The notes beneath the pieces were generated by a model. The model saw nothing but the letters and a program-made list of their open reading frames with translations. It was not told the DNA's origin and ran no database searches. 64,000 nt of DNA from Balamuthia mandrillaris (lineage: Eukaryota; Discosea; Longamoebia; Balamuthiidae): the NCBI GenBank assembly GCA_031835245.1, contig JAVKOQ010000104.1, positions 110,581 to 174,580 on the forward strand, read 5' to 3'. This document shows positions 40,570 to 50,709 of the stretch, piece after piece; within the stretch, counting starts at the first letter, position 1; every line of letters starts with the position of its first letter. Position numbers and translations under genes: made by a program.

Positions 40570-42903
40570 ATGGATGGCTTCGTTGTAGATAACTCAAGAT
40601 CACAACAAAAAAAACAAATTAAAAAAAAAACCGATAAAGAAATGGAAGAAAGCGGCCTCCAGCCAGGGTTGGAGCCGACCGGGGCCGCTCTTCAGCAGAG
40701 GCTCGACGCCTGTGCCAACAAGCTCGAGCAAGAGGTCCATGCCATTCGAGAAGATATCAAGCAACGCGTAGCCTCCTTTCAGCATGAAATGGAACAACTC
40801 ATCCAAAACAAAACCAAGGCAATCGCTTCTTCTTCCTCTTCAACTTCTCCGATCGATGCGTTGACAAAGCCTTTCGATACGTTGCCTTCTGCTGCTGTCC
40901 TTTCTTCCGCTAATACCACTTTAAGTCGACCTCCCCCGCCGGACAACGGCTCCACTTGGGAAGAGCGCAAGCGCTACAGCCTTCGTTGGGCTCTTCCTCC
41001 CGATCAGGTCCTGGCCGAGCTTCAACGCCAACAACTTTCACTCACCCCTTCTTCTTCTCCTTCTTCTTCTTCAACGCCAGACAAAGACAAAGCGAAGGAA
41101 GAGGAGGACCTCCTGCCACAACAAGTGGTCAAAGTGGAAGCCACAACGGACTTTGCGGCGGAGGAGGAGGACGAGTTTGAGTTCTCCAAAGGAGCCGTTT
41201 TTGTGGTGGTGGAGAGGGAGGACGAGGAGTGGTGGTGGGGGTTGGATGATGAAGGCTACACGGGCATCTTTCCGAGAAGCTTTGTGAGGGTGTTGGAAGG
41301 CAATGTCGAGCTGGTGCCGCTACGAACGCAACAACAAGCTTTGGAGAAAGAGAAGGAAAAGGAGGAAGAGAGAATGAGAACACAGAGGGAAGAAGAGGAA
41401 CAGCGCAAGAGGAAAGAAGAGGAAGAGGAGGAGAAGCGATGGAGAGAACAGGAGGAAGAGGAGCGGAAGAAGAGAGAAAGGGAAGCAGAAGAAGAGCAAA
41501 GGAAGCGGAAAGAAAAGGAGGAAGAGAAAAGAATACAAAGAGAAAAGGAGAAAGAGAAGGCGAAAGAAAAGGAAGCGGGGATAGTGAAAGCAGAAGCAAT
41601 AGCCAATTTCGAAGCGATGGAAGCGGACGAGCTCGCATTCAACAACGGAGACGTCTTACAAATCCAAAAGCGAGTGGATGATCGGTGGTGGTTCGGTATT
41701 CTTCTTTCCAACAACACCAACAACAAGAACAGCGTCCGAAAGACAGGCATCTTTCCAAAGAACTTTGTTAAAGTCATGGAAGGAAACCCTGAAGCGTTAC
41801 CATTGCTCTATCCGAATATGAGCGGTGGCGTCCTTGGAGAGCACAATAACATACGGCGTCGTTCTCATGAAGAAATGATAAAGCAAATGACGCAGCAACA
41901 ACAACAGCGAACGAAACAAAACGAAGGGGAACAAAAGTCTTTTGTTAGAGTGGAAGCAATTGCAGACTTTGAAGCATTGGAAGGAGATGAGTTTGGATTC
42001 CACAAAGGAGATATCTTTAGGGTCGTACAAAGAGAAGATGAAACGTGGTGGTGGGCTCAAGTGAATGAAGAAGAGCAGGGAGGCAGTTCCAAAACGAAAG
42101 GTGCAACGATGGGCATCTTTCCAAAGAACTTTGTCAAAGTGCTTCAAGGAAACCCAAACGGGGTACCTCTTCGTCCCGACACGGAAGATACATCGACCGA
42201 ACAACAACGCAGAAAGGGACAAAGCTACGCGGCACAAAAAGAAGAAACGAAGAGGAACAACGGGACACTTACGGCTACAACGAGGTTGCCATCGCCTGGT
42301 AGAAGCAACCCGCCTCCGCGACCTGATAATGCCACTAAACCCAAATTGCTCAATGCTAGCGACAACAACTTTGCCCAGCAACAAGTTCTAGCATCGCCCT
42401 CTTCTTCCCTATCTCCTTCTTCTTCGTCAGCAAGTACAGACGTCAGCAACCCTCAGACGATAAAGGTAAGAGGACGTACAGTTACCATTCCGAATAAGCC
42501 TTTACCCAAGTTACCATCACAACAAGAACTGGAAAACGAAGGAGGTGGTGGAGAAACACACGTAAAAGAAGAAATAAGAAACGGCAAAAATGTACAACAA
42601 CAATCCCCAACCAACCGCGTTACGTCAAATCAACGAGGGAGAGAACAAGGACAAGGCAGAGGTCAAGCAGGAAGAGGCCAACCAACAGCAGGAAGAGGAA
42701 GAGGAGGAAGAGGAAGAGGATTTGTTCATAGTGGAGGTAACAGACTTCCGCCGTTGCCAAAGTCATTGAAGCCCACTCAGGATGAGAACAAGAGGGATGA
42801 GTGGCAGATGAAGAGAATGAGCGTGCTGATGTTGATGCAACAAAGGAAGACGACCACGTTGTTGCAGATGTTTGAGCAAAAGTTTTTGGAGGAAGCTGCA
42901 TGA
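40570..42903 (+). CDS. Adaptor protein with three SH3 domains
   Basis: One exon, 777 residues, ATG at 40570 (a second ATG lies 24 codons downstream). N-terminal ~90 residues are helical (ALQQRLDACANKLEQEVHAIRE). SH3-1 (~193-240): VEATTDFAAEEEDEFEFSKGA, EEWWWGLDDEG, GIFPRSFV. SH3-2 (~338-402): AEAIANFEAMEADELAFNNGD, DRWWFGI, GIFPKNFV. SH3-3 (~458-525): VEAIADFEALEGDEFGFHKGD, ETWWWAQ, GIFPKNFV. All three keep the ALYDF-type start, the WW and the G-x-FP-x-x-[FY]V ligand face. A Glu/Arg coiled-coil linker (~256-335) joins SH3-1 and SH3-2. The C-terminus has PPLP and RPPP-like motifs, a GRG-rich stretch and a helix ending KFLEEAA. Likely a cytoskeleton or endocytosis adaptor; partners unknown. Confidence 0.88.
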   Translation: MDGFVVDNSRSQQKKQIKKKTDKEMEESGLQPGLEPTGAALQQRLDACANKLEQEVHAIREDIKQRVASFQHEMEQLIQNKTKAIASSSSSTSPIDALTKPFDTLPSAAVLSSANTTLSRPPPPDNGSTWEERKRYSLRWALPPDQVLAELQRQQLSLTPSSSPSSSSTPDKDKAKEEEDLLPQQVVKVEATTDFAAEEEDEFEFSKGAVFVVVEREDEEWWWGLDDEGYTGIFPRSFVRVLEGNVELVPLRTQQQALEKEKEKEEERMRTQREEEEQRKRKEEEEEEKRWREQEEEERKKREREAEEEQRKRKEKEEEKRIQREKEKEKAKEKEAGIVKAEAIANFEAMEADELAFNNGDVLQIQKRVDDRWWFGILLSNNTNNKNSVRKTGIFPKNFVKVMEGNPEALPLLYPNMSGGVLGEHNNIRRRSHEEMIKQMTQQQQQRTKQNEGEQKSFVRVEAIADFEALEGDEFGFHKGDIFRVVQREDETWWWAQVNEEEQGGSSKTKGATMGIFPKNFVKVLQGNPNGVPLRPDTEDTSTEQQRRKGQSYAAQKEETKRNNGTLTATTRLPSPGRSNPPPRPDNATKPKLLNASDNNFAQQQVLASPSSSLSPSSSSASTDVSNPQTIKVRGRTVTIPNKPLPKLPSQQELENEGGGGETHVKEEIRNGKNVQQQSPTNRVTSNQRGREQGQGRGQAGRGQPTAGRGRGGRGRGFVHSGGNRLPPLPKSLKPTQDENKRDEWQMKRMSVLMLMQQRKTTTLLQMFEQKFLEEAA

Positions 42904-42968
42904 AATATTATTTGTATAATAAAGTATCTGAGGAGGAGAGCTTTGGGCTCCTCTCTCGACAATATTGT

Positions 42969-44609
42969 TTATTTCAAAATTAACGTTATTATCACGAAAG
43001 TCAGCCAAGCGAGAATGAGACAAAGGAAAAAATTCTGAATGTCCCTATTCCTCTTCCTCAGTTCGACGTTTTTCTTTTTCAGCTCAGCATTTTGCTGCTT
43101 CAACTCCGCGTTTTTCTTTTTCAGCTCAGCAATTCGCTGCTTCAGGCTTCCATTTTGTTGATTAAGCTGGTTGGTCGTGTTCCCCACTTCTTTGAGCCTC
43201 TTTTGCAGCAGAGCACTTGTGTTCTTCAGTGCGTTAACTCTATTTCGCAGGGTGTCGTTTTGTGCTGTGAACTTGCTGTTCGAATTCTCCAGTTCGCTGA
43301 TTCTCTGCCGCAAGCTTTCATTTTGTATTTGCAAACGGTTGTTGGTCCCTTGAGTTTCGCTGACCTGCAACTTAAGTTCCTCAACGAGGTTCCGGAGCTC
43401 TAAATTTGTCTGCTCCAATGTCGTTATTTTTTCTCTCAACTCATGGTAGATGTGGTACTGAGTCTCTTTGACTGTGCAGCTGCTGGACAAGTGGCCGCTT
43501 GCTCTGCAAAAGAAACATAACGAGTGGCGGGCACAATGGTCGGGAGAATGGCCGGTCCCGAAACACACGGCGCAACGGTCCTGGTGGCTTCCGTCCGATA
43601 TTTCGATGGAGGAAAGACACAATCCGGGGTCATGATGCTCCCCTCGGCACTTCCAACATGCCCATTGTGATTCCCGTAACGGCTCCGGGGTGCTCTCCTC
43701 GAGGTGATTGATTGCGTCCCCCAGAGACCAGATGGGAACGGGCTTAAGATCAGTATATCTCTGGTACACCTGTTTCAAAAACCCTCGCTCCACCGAGAGT
43801 TTGGTGGCGAACCGAAGGTTAGAACTAACTAATGCTAGCAACCGAGACCCCAGGTGTCTCTTCAGGAACAAGGTCTCCGCATAATTGCGAAAGTCCTGAT
43901 AGTTGGCTACCTTCCACCCGTCATGAAGACGTGACTCCTTTACAAAACAGTCCATCTCCTCAAAAAATTCTCTGCTCCGAGGAGTACTGCATACTGTAGC
44001 TATCTTCCATGTTTCCAATTGTTGTGCGGTTGGGTTGCACTCGGTGACCACCGTTGTTGTTAGAACTGGAAGGATGGCGTTTTGTTGCAGAATTTCCATC
44101 AAACGCCTTGCCACAGACGCTCGTTTGCGCTTTGTTCGTTCGCCAACGAGATCTAGAAAGACGTTGGAGTCTAATACCACTACCTTCTTGTCCGTCTGAC
44201 AAAGCGCCGCTAGGGTCTGGTTGAGAATTGGAAAAGGATCCTTCCAGTCTTCAGTCAAGACGCACTCAAATGGTAGGGCAGGCACCGGAGGTCTTCCGGG
44301 GGCCTCAGAGCTTGGGCAGGGTTGTACCCAATATCTCCCTGGGGGTATTTTCTCTGGAGAGTTGAAGATAGTACTACCCCTTCCCAAGATAAGGTGAGTC
44401 CTCAGCGCAGCATCGTTTCTGATATAGTTTTTGATGTTGCACACCGTAGTTTCTTCCCCATGCTCAAAAGTCCACACGTGTTGCGTTCCTTCCAACCGTA
44501 CATGAACTGAATAATGTATTAAATGCTGGTCATAAGATAGAAAAACCTTTCCCTTCTTACCTGTGCCGTCTTTCGCGCCCACAGAAGGAGAAAGAGGGGG
44601 TATGTTCAT
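42969..44609 (-). CDS. Tail-anchored PIN-domain protein with three CCHC zinc knuckles and coiled coil
   Basis: Intronless, 546 residues. Residues 20-110 form an unrecognised beta-rich domain. Residues ~141-285 are a PIN (VapC-like) nuclease fold: acidic Asp147 in VVVLDSNVFLD, Glu190 in TTTVVTEC, Asp239 in YQDFRNYAETL and Asn264 in ALVSSNLRF, the four positions that hold Mg2+/Mn2+ in PIN ribonucleases. Three zinc knuckles of CX2CX4HX4C follow: C318/C321/H326/C331, C346/C349/H354/C359 and C365/C368/H373/C378, of the type that binds single-stranded nucleic acid. Residues ~384-523 are a long parallel-type coiled coil with Asn-rich heptads (LRQRISELENSNSKF). Residues 527-545 are a single membrane helix at the very end (tail anchor), leaving the enzyme facing the cytosol. 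I know no family with this full order. A decayed relative lies near 30.5 kb. Confidence 0.8.
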   Translation of the reverse strand: MNIPPLSPSVGAKDGTGKKGKVFLSYDQHLIHYSVHVRLEGTQHVWTFEHGEETTVCNIKNYIRNDAALRTHLILGRGSTIFNSPEKIPPGRYWVQPCPSSEAPGRPPVPALPFECVLTEDWKDPFPILNQTLAALCQTDKKVVVLDSNVFLDLVGERTKRKRASVARRLMEILQQNAILPVLTTTVVTECNPTAQQLETWKIATVCSTPRSREFFEEMDCFVKESRLHDGWKVANYQDFRNYAETLFLKRHLGSRLLALVSSNLRFATKLSVERGFLKQVYQRYTDLKPVPIWSLGDAINHLEESTPEPLRESQWACWKCRGEHHDPGLCLSSIEISDGSHQDRCAVCFGTGHSPDHCARHSLCFFCRASGHLSSSCTVKETQYHIYHELREKITTLEQTNLELRNLVEELKLQVSETQGTNNRLQIQNESLRQRISELENSNSKFTAQNDTLRNRVNALKNTSALLQKRLKEVGNTTNQLNQQNGSLKQRIAELKKKNAELKQQNAELKKKNVELRKRNRDIQNFFLCLILAWLTFVIITLILK

Positions 44610-45038
44610 CTGCTCACTCGTTTCTTTTGCTTACTTTGTGCCTGAAATACGCAAGAGGTCCGAGATGAATAAGTTCAACAGTATGCAATATGTTTCAAGC
44701 TAAAAAACGTCTATCTAGTGCTCCAAACGTTGCCAAATGGTGTAAGTGCGGAGTATTTTCAAACTCCGAAATTTCTTTCCAGACGGCCCCTCAGGAAAGT
44801 TGGGTAACATTAAATCAATTTATAAAGTTCTATTCTCACAGGCATCCGTAGTCTAGGGGCATGATTTCCGCCTGCCACGCGGGAGGCCCGGGTTCAACTC
44901 CCGGCGGATGCACACCCTTATTTTATTTTGTTCGGTCCACAAAAAATTTTGTTCTAAGAAATTTTTTCGACAAGGTTTTTTTTTGTCTGCAAGAAAAACG
45001 ACGTAGTGCTGGCAGCCGAACCACACACACCCTTCTGG
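44610..45038. other. Intergenic region containing tRNA-Gly
   Basis: Divergent flank of the PIN gene and 5' flank of nibrin. The tRNA-Gly gene at 44842 lies inside. The rest is AT-rich without a gene. Confidence 0.5.
44842..44912 (+). tRNA. tRNA-Gly (anticodon GCC), third copy
   Basis: Identical to the two copies near 4 kb over all 71 bases, with GCC anticodon and complete arms. The flanks differ, so it is a separate locus. TTATTTTATTTTG follows as the likely Pol III terminator. It lies ~130 bases upstream of the nibrin ATG. Confidence 0.96.
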
Positions 45039-47071
45039 ATGTGGATCCTATCTCTCCTTGCTCCACCGCCACCAACTTCTGCTGTAGGACCGGTGGTGCC
45101 TGCAATAGGTCCGCTTTGCTCGTTATTTTGATTTCGTTGCTGTTGTTTTTAGTTTGTAAGACCAGTTTGATGAAACACTTGTTTTCTTCTATTTTTTTTT
45201 TTCTTTCCAACTGTCTTTCTTACATAGCTACAAACTACTGGCTTCCTGTTGGCAGTTTCACCATTGGTCGACAAGGTTCTCTTTCTTTTCATCTTTCGTA
45301 ACCTATCCTTTTTTTTTTTCTCATTGTTGGTCCTTTTTTCGCCTTCTACTTTATTCTTTGTTCTTCTTCTGCTTCTTTTTCCTCTTCTTCTCTTGCTCCC
45401 CCTGTTTCTTCTTCCTCCACAAACAGGCTGCAACATTCTGGTGAACGATCGCTCCGTCTCAAGGCAACACGCAGTGCTCACCGTGAAGCACTACAAGGAG
45501 AACCTCAACGATCCATCGCAGCCACCACAAATCTTCCTTCTGGACAAAAGCAAGTTTGGCACGAGTGTAAATGGCGTCAAAGTCGAACAGCCACAAAAGA
45601 AAGACTCCACAACGACAACGATCCAGTTGAATAATGGCGACACGCTTCGCTTTGGCATCTGTCCAAGTATCTTTCAACTGTCCTATCAGCCGACTGTGTT
45701 CTACTGGGAGCCTCAATGCTCTAGGCTTACACAAGAACAAAAGCTTCAAGTTATGAACTCCATTCGGGCTCTAGGTTTGTTCTCATTCTCGCTATCTTTC
45801 TGCTTCTTCATTTTTTCATAGGAAGAGCAATAGAGAACAGACCAGCAGAATTGAACAGTAAATGTAGAACGCTGAGAATGAAATCGCATGTATCCTAATA
45901 CAAACAACTTATGATAGGTGCTCATGTGAATGGCAAACCGGAGGGAAGCACACATTCGTTGATGATAGAAGTGGAAGGTCCTTCCAACCAAGTAATTCTT
46001 TCTCGAGTGGCTGGCCTTCCTTTTGTATCTCCCGCTTGGCTGGAGGCCATTCTCAAGCGTGCCACAATACAAACTCCACCACCACCGGTGCAACAGTACG
46101 CACTCTTTGTTTCTTTTCTTGTTCTCTTCGTTTCTTTCTGTTTTCTTAAAGTTGTTATTGCTTTGAACACAGCTATCAGCCCCAGTGGGAAGAAAGTCCT
46201 TTGTCACAGTCTACTACCATACCAACCGATCTTCTACGTGGCACAACAGTGGTTTTCTTTTCTCGTAGCCAAGTGAGTGCCCATAAGATCATTTTTGTTG
46301 GGTTTTAATCTTCTGCTTCTTTTTCTTACTTTTTGTCTTCTCTCTCTCTGTGCAGTTCATGGACTTGAAAAAAGTGATATTAGCTCTTTCCGGAACAGCA
46401 ATTGAAAACTACGATCTCAAAGAAGCGGGTCTCCGCAAACTATTTGAACAGCTGCGCGATACTCCATTCACACTCATCGATCCGTTAGTTCGCTCTTCTT
46501 CGTTAAACGAACGCATAGACACCATAAAAGAGAAACAGTTACAAAAGAAGTTGTTGCGGTGGAAAGAGATTGCGGGAGAAGAATGCATTGTCACAAGTGA
46601 TACTCTTAGGAAAGCGATTATCAGAGGAGATGTAAGTGATTGCTTTCCAATGCAAAACAAACGGAAGAAAGACGTCTTGGATGAAATGGATGAAGAGAAA
46701 GAAAACGAAGGAGAAAAGGAAGAAGAAGAAAAGGAAGACGAAGCAAAGGAGAAAGCTGCAGCGATAGACCCAGCAAGTGAAAAAGCAGATAAGACAGAAG
46801 AGAGAGAAAACGAACTAGAAAAAGCAAACAAAGAAAAGAAACGAGAAAAAGAACGGGAAGAGGACGTGATGATAATAGCTTCTTCCCCTCCTACTTCCTC
46901 CAAAGTAAATGAAACGAAAGTGAACACAATGCCAAAGCAAACAGAAGCGAGCAACGATAACAGAAGACCTAAAAAACGGAAAGCAATCGACTTGAGCGAA
47001 GAATTAAAGCACCAAGCGCAAGAAACTGAAGCAAAAGCACCGTACGTGTTTATTTGTTTGTTTGTAAAAAT

Positions 47072-47130
<59 letters not shown>

Positions 47131-47883
47131 CTTGTTTGTTTGTTTGTTTGTTTGTTTGTTTGTTTGTTTGTTTGTTTGTTTGTTTGTTTGTTTGTTTGTT
47201 TGTTTGTTTGTTTGTTTGTTTGTTTGTTTGTTTGTTTGTTTGTTTGTTTGTTTTTTGCATTTGTTTTGTTTAGACTTCAAAAAGAAAACGAACGACCTGC
47301 TTTGAACAATGCCAAGAAATCAGATTCAACCAAGGGAGAAAGCAAAGCATTATCATCGCCATCAGTTCAACAACAAAGAGAAGAGGAAAGAGAAGAGGAC
47401 ACACCCTTTAGGGAGCGGATAATGATCATTCAGGAGACCAAATTGGTGGCTCGTCCACTCGCACCTTCGTCTTCCTCTGGTTCTCCTTCGCAACAACAAA
47501 ACTTTAAACGGTTCCGTCGCAAGGCTAACGGCCAAACAACTACGCAACCCAGAAGAGCATCAACCGGAACTACTTCATCTTCAAGAACAGTTGTGAAATG
47601 CGTGCTAGACGAGGAAAGAGGAGGCGCCTCACCCACCGGAAAAAGCAACAAAGAAATGGAAAGATGGTTGCAAGAAGCCCAAGAAGAGGCTAAACGAGAG
47701 GAAGAAGAGAATCATGTCGCAGAAGAACTTTGGAACGCCGTCAAGCATAAAAGCAGCAGTACGAGCAGCAAAGTCATGAAGATGAGAATGTCGGCTTCCG
47801 CTGCTTCTTCTTCGGCATCGTCGAAGAAAAGTGGAAGTCTAGTTCTCCCTTCAACGAAGCGAAGAAAGAGTAGCTTTGTTTAA
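45039..47883 (+). CDS. NBN: Nibrin (NBS1), FHA/BRCT subunit of the MRN complex
   Basis: Exons 45039-45108, 45228-45275, 45427-45774, 45918-46095, 46173-46272, 46356-47041, 47274-47883; 679 residues. It begins MWILSLL, as nibrins begin with MW. The FHA domain (~25-120) shows YWLPVGSFTIGRQGCNILV, NDRSVSRQHAVLT and KFGTSVNG, the phosphothreonine-binding loops. The BRCT region (~150-330) includes THSLMIEVEG, AGLPFVSPAWLEAI and FFSRSQFMDLKKVILALSG. A long charged middle follows. Near residue 552 the motif QQNFKRFRRK matches the conserved NFK[RK]F[RK]K sequence that binds Mre11. With Mre11 and Rad50 it recognises double-strand breaks in the nucleus and activates ATM. The last residues are Ser/Lys-rich; I saw no clear ATM-binding EEXXXDDL-type end. 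Introns 1-2 isolate a very small 48-base exon. Confidence 0.88.
47069..47253 (+). repeat. Two tetranucleotide arrays, (TTTA)n then (TTTG)n, inside a nibrin intron
   Basis: Intron 6 of the nibrin gene (47042-47273) consists almost wholly of about 15 TTTA units (47069-47130) followed by about 30 TTTG units to 47253, with one C at the switch (TTACTTG). The arrays leave about 27 bases at the donor and 20 at the acceptor. Confidence 0.95.
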
Positions 47884-47906
47884 GAGGAGTGTACATGCTA
47901 TTATTG

Positions 47907-48077
47907 TTAAGAGGAGGGCGAAGATGATGCCGAAGATGAAGGTGATGCGAGAGGGAGAACCAGTTCGGAGAGTACAAAGTCTAAGATGTGAGCTGTTAAT
48001 CCCCATATTGGATCTGGTCCTGCTATAAAGCTGTGAAACAAAGAAAATGTTAACAGCAAAACTCACATGTAGGAATG

Positions 48078-48122
<45 letters not shown>

Positions 48123-49127
48123 GATAGGAAAGAAAGAAACGACAAGAAGGAAAAACAAGAAAGAAACCTTTTTAGTTGGAGCATGCCTCGCCAAGGAGGA
48201 GTCCAGTCCACCATTTCCTGGTGGGCGGGGTCCAGCAGTTGGTCCAGCGATAAGGTGAAGACCTGGTCGATTTCGCCTGGATTCGGCTGCAGCTCGGCCC
48301 CTATCTCTTTCATGTCGCCGATGAAGCCAACCACTGGGGTCACTGAAACGAGTAACGGAGAAAGGATGCAAGATGGTGAGAGGGAGAGGGAAAATGCGAG
48401 AGAGAGAGAAAGGAGGAATGAAAGAAAAGAGAGTATGAGAGAGAACGTGAGAGAATGAGAGAACTAGAGCAGCAGAGCAGAGATGAGGAGACGACGCAGC
48501 GAACAGAAGAAACAACTCCCAAAGAACAAGAAGAGAGCAGAGGGAGAGGTAGGCACCTATGATGCCTGTTTTCGACAAAGCCTCATGAAAGGGTCCGATC
48601 ACTCGGATCTTGTTGTGAAGGCGGTCCGAAAAGCCCAACTCCTCTCTGGTCTCGCGAAGTGCAGTCACGATGGGATCTCCTCCATCTCCCTCTTCCACTA
48701 TTCCACCAGGAAAGCTGACTTCGCCAGAGTGAAGGGACATGGACGCAGCCCGTTTGGTGAAGAGCACAGCCGCTCTTCCCTGCTCATCGTTGCAAAACGG
48801 CACGAGCACAGCCGCTCTGCGTTGGGGTCTCTTCTTTCCCTCTTGATGATGAGGCCCAGAGGTGAACTGTTTGAGGTAGGCCGGGCTCAACCGACGTTTC
48901 GGCACTTGCTTCCACCGCTCAGAGAGTGAAAGAAGGACGTCGTTCGTGAAGGAGGGAAAAGGCGAAAAGGATGACTGCTGCCAAGAAGGAGGAGGAGGAG
49001 CACCTTCTGAGGCGGTTGAAAAAAAACAAGAACAAGAGAAAGAAGGAGAAGCAAAACGGGAGGGGCAGGTCCGTCCGCCCACAACCAACCGTTGCAGCAA
49101 CGCCCTTGTGTCCCGCCGCCCCTTCAT
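47907..49127 (-). CDS. CoA-type Nudix hydrolase (NUDT7/NUDT8 family)
   Basis: Exons 49127-48557, 48342-48168, 48030-47907, 289 residues. The Nudix box lies near 132-157: GGIVEEGDGGDPIVTALRETREELGF, shown here in part as REtrEELGF, the Mg2+ site. Just before it is VLFTKRAASMSLHSGEVSFPGG, the extended signature of Nudix enzymes that split CoA and acyl-CoA into phosphopantetheine and ADP. Exon 2 continues PVVGFIGD and the last exon contains AGPDPIWGLTAHIL, also family-specific. The first ~50 residues (RRDTRALLQRLVVGGRTCP) are basic and Ser-rich, suggesting mitochondrial import. It converges tail-to-tail with nibrin, with 23 bases between stop codons. Upstream the frame stays open into repeats, so the ATG at 49127 is the best but not the only possible start. 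Confidence 0.85.
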
Positions 49128-49401
49128 CCGGATTGTTACTGCTTTTTGGTTTGCTCTCTCCACACAAAGGGACACGAGCCAGGACTTGAGATTCCTCCCC
49201 AAAATTTTTCCAAGAATTAAGTAGCCGAAAAAGAAGAAAGTGCTACCAGAACGCGTAGCGGCGGCTGTTCTTTGCTTGGACTCAAACTCGCTACGGCCAC
49301 CTTCTGGTGTGGCGGCAACGTTGACCACCAAGCCCTCTCCTCTTTGGTTTAAAATCTTTGCCCCTTGCACCTCTCTGTCGACGGAGCCGTCAACGTTGAG
49401 A

Positions 49402-49477
<76 letters not shown>

Positions 49478-49483
49478 CAGAGA

Positions 49484-49519
<36 letters not shown>

Positions 49520-49526
49520 CAGAGAC

Positions 49527-49559
<33 letters not shown>

Positions 49560-49605
49560 GACACACAGAGACAGAGAGAGAGAGAGAGAGAGACAGAGAC
49601 AGAGA

Positions 49606-49643
<38 letters not shown>

Positions 49644-49658
49644 CAGAGAGAGGGAGAC

Positions 49659-49691
<33 letters not shown>

Positions 49692-49770
49692 CAGAGAGAC
49701 AGAGAGAGACAGAGAGGACCAAGTGAATGTAAGGAAGTACAAAAAACAAAACAAAAAAAGGAACAACGCC
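49128..49770. repeat. Intergenic region with a composite (GA)n/(CAGA)n array
   Basis: Bases 49399-49717 are an irregular alternation of GAGA and CAGA units over ~320 bases, between the Nudix start and the F-box 3' end. All frames through it are open by repeat, which creates long false frames (Leu/Ser/Cys or Arg/Glu/Asp). It lies downstream of the F-box gene, on whose sense strand it reads CT/CTGT. Confidence 0.85.
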
Positions 49771-50709
49771 TCATCTCTCCTGTTTGATAAAGAAGAAATG
49801 GCCAGGAGCTCCCACCCAGCTTACAAAGTCCTTTCGGTCGTCACACTTCAGCATGGAGAAATGGCCTTGCAGGCGCGCTGCCGTGGCTGGTATTTGTGTT
49901 GGCTCAAATCCCGGGACTCCCGCCTTTTGATGGTTCAAAACAGAACATGGTGAGAGAAAAAAGGGTGGAGTAAAAGAGAAAGGACGAAAGAGAAAGAGAA
50001 AGGACGAAAGAGAGAGAGAAGGAGAAACGACGAAAGAGAAAGAGAAGGAGAAAGAGAAGGAGAAAGAGAAAACAAAAGTTGGGCCGGGTAAACTTACATA
50101 TTGTGAGTCTTGCAAGAACGGTGGCGGAGGCACCACGCTGGGTAACCAAGGCAAATAAAAGTTATATCCATGGTACCTGTTCACCATGCCAGACATGGTC
50201 CCTCCCACAAACTTCTTGTCCAGCTGCAGCGTCCCCTTGGAGAGGGAGAACGTGCCGGACATGGTCCAAGGGGAGGCCTTGTCCTCCCGGTTGGACCACT
50301 CCCCCACCGTCTCCACCGTCCGCTGCCGTAGGTCGAAGCGGAGGCTGAACTCCATGGAGGTCCAGGCGTAGGAGGAGGCCCAGCGGCCTCTGCCCTCCCA
50401 TGTGCCGGACATGAGGTCCTCAAACTCCTTGACCTTGTTGTGGAAAATGGAGGAGGCCACGGCGTGCAGCCGCTTGGAGAGGAGCAGGACGGAGGGCCAG
50501 GGAGTGTAGAGCTCCAACAGCCGCGCTTCCGTGGGTTTGTCTTGCGAGGCATCCGCGCTATTGTTGGCACGCTGGAGCCCTTGTCCTCCCTTGGCCTCGA
50601 AGAGGGGCAGCTGCCAAAGGATCATGTACAAGATCTCGTTGGGGAGGTCCATCAGCTCGATGGGCAGCCATTCCTCCTGCATGCAGTGCTCCTCCGCTCC
50701 AAGCTCCAT
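49771..50709 (-). CDS. F-box protein
   Basis: Exons 50709-50098 and 49923-49771, 254 residues. An F-box lies near residues 14-55: EWLPIELMDLPNEILYMILWQLPLFEA and, after an insertion of ~35 residues, SVLLLSKRLHAVASSIFHNKVKEFEDLM. The F-box binds Skp1 in SCF ubiquitin ligases. The following ~130 residues are rich in Trp, Ser and Thr with beta-strand pattern (WTSMEFSLRFDLRQRTVETVG, MSGTFSLSKGTLQLDKKFVGG), likely a lipocalin-like or other beta substrate domain. Exon 2 ends HFFFIKQER. The family of the C-terminal domain is not recognised. Exon 1 is unusually GC-rich. The intron is full of sense-strand CT/TTC repeats. Confidence 0.68.
   Translation of the reverse strand: MELGAEEHCMQEEWLPIELMDLPNEILYMILWQLPLFEAKGGQGLQRANNSADASQDKPTEARLLELYTPWPSVLLLSKRLHAVASSIFHNKVKEFEDLMSGTWEGRGRWASSYAWTSMEFSLRFDLRQRTVETVGEWSNREDKASPWTMSGTFSLSKGTLQLDKKFVGGTMSGMVNRYHGYNFYLPWLPSVVPPPPFLQDSQYVSLPGPTFVFSFSFSFSFSFSFVVSPSLSLSSFLFLFRPFSFTPPFFLSPCSVLNHQKAGVPGFEPTQIPATAARLQGHFSMLKCDDRKDFVSWVGAPGHFFFIKQER

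Noticed and set aside
49399-49717. Coding of long Arg/Glu/Asp or Leu/Ser/Cys peptides
   Set aside because: All six frames are open because the DNA is a GA/CAGA repeat; no evidence of a protein.
48063-49766. Minus-strand frame of ~567 codons that would extend the Nudix gene through the GA/CAGA array
   Set aside because: The upstream part is a translation of the microsatellite (Leu/Ser/Val/Cys repeats). No initiator is convincing there, and the Nudix protein has a sensible ATG and presequence at 49127.
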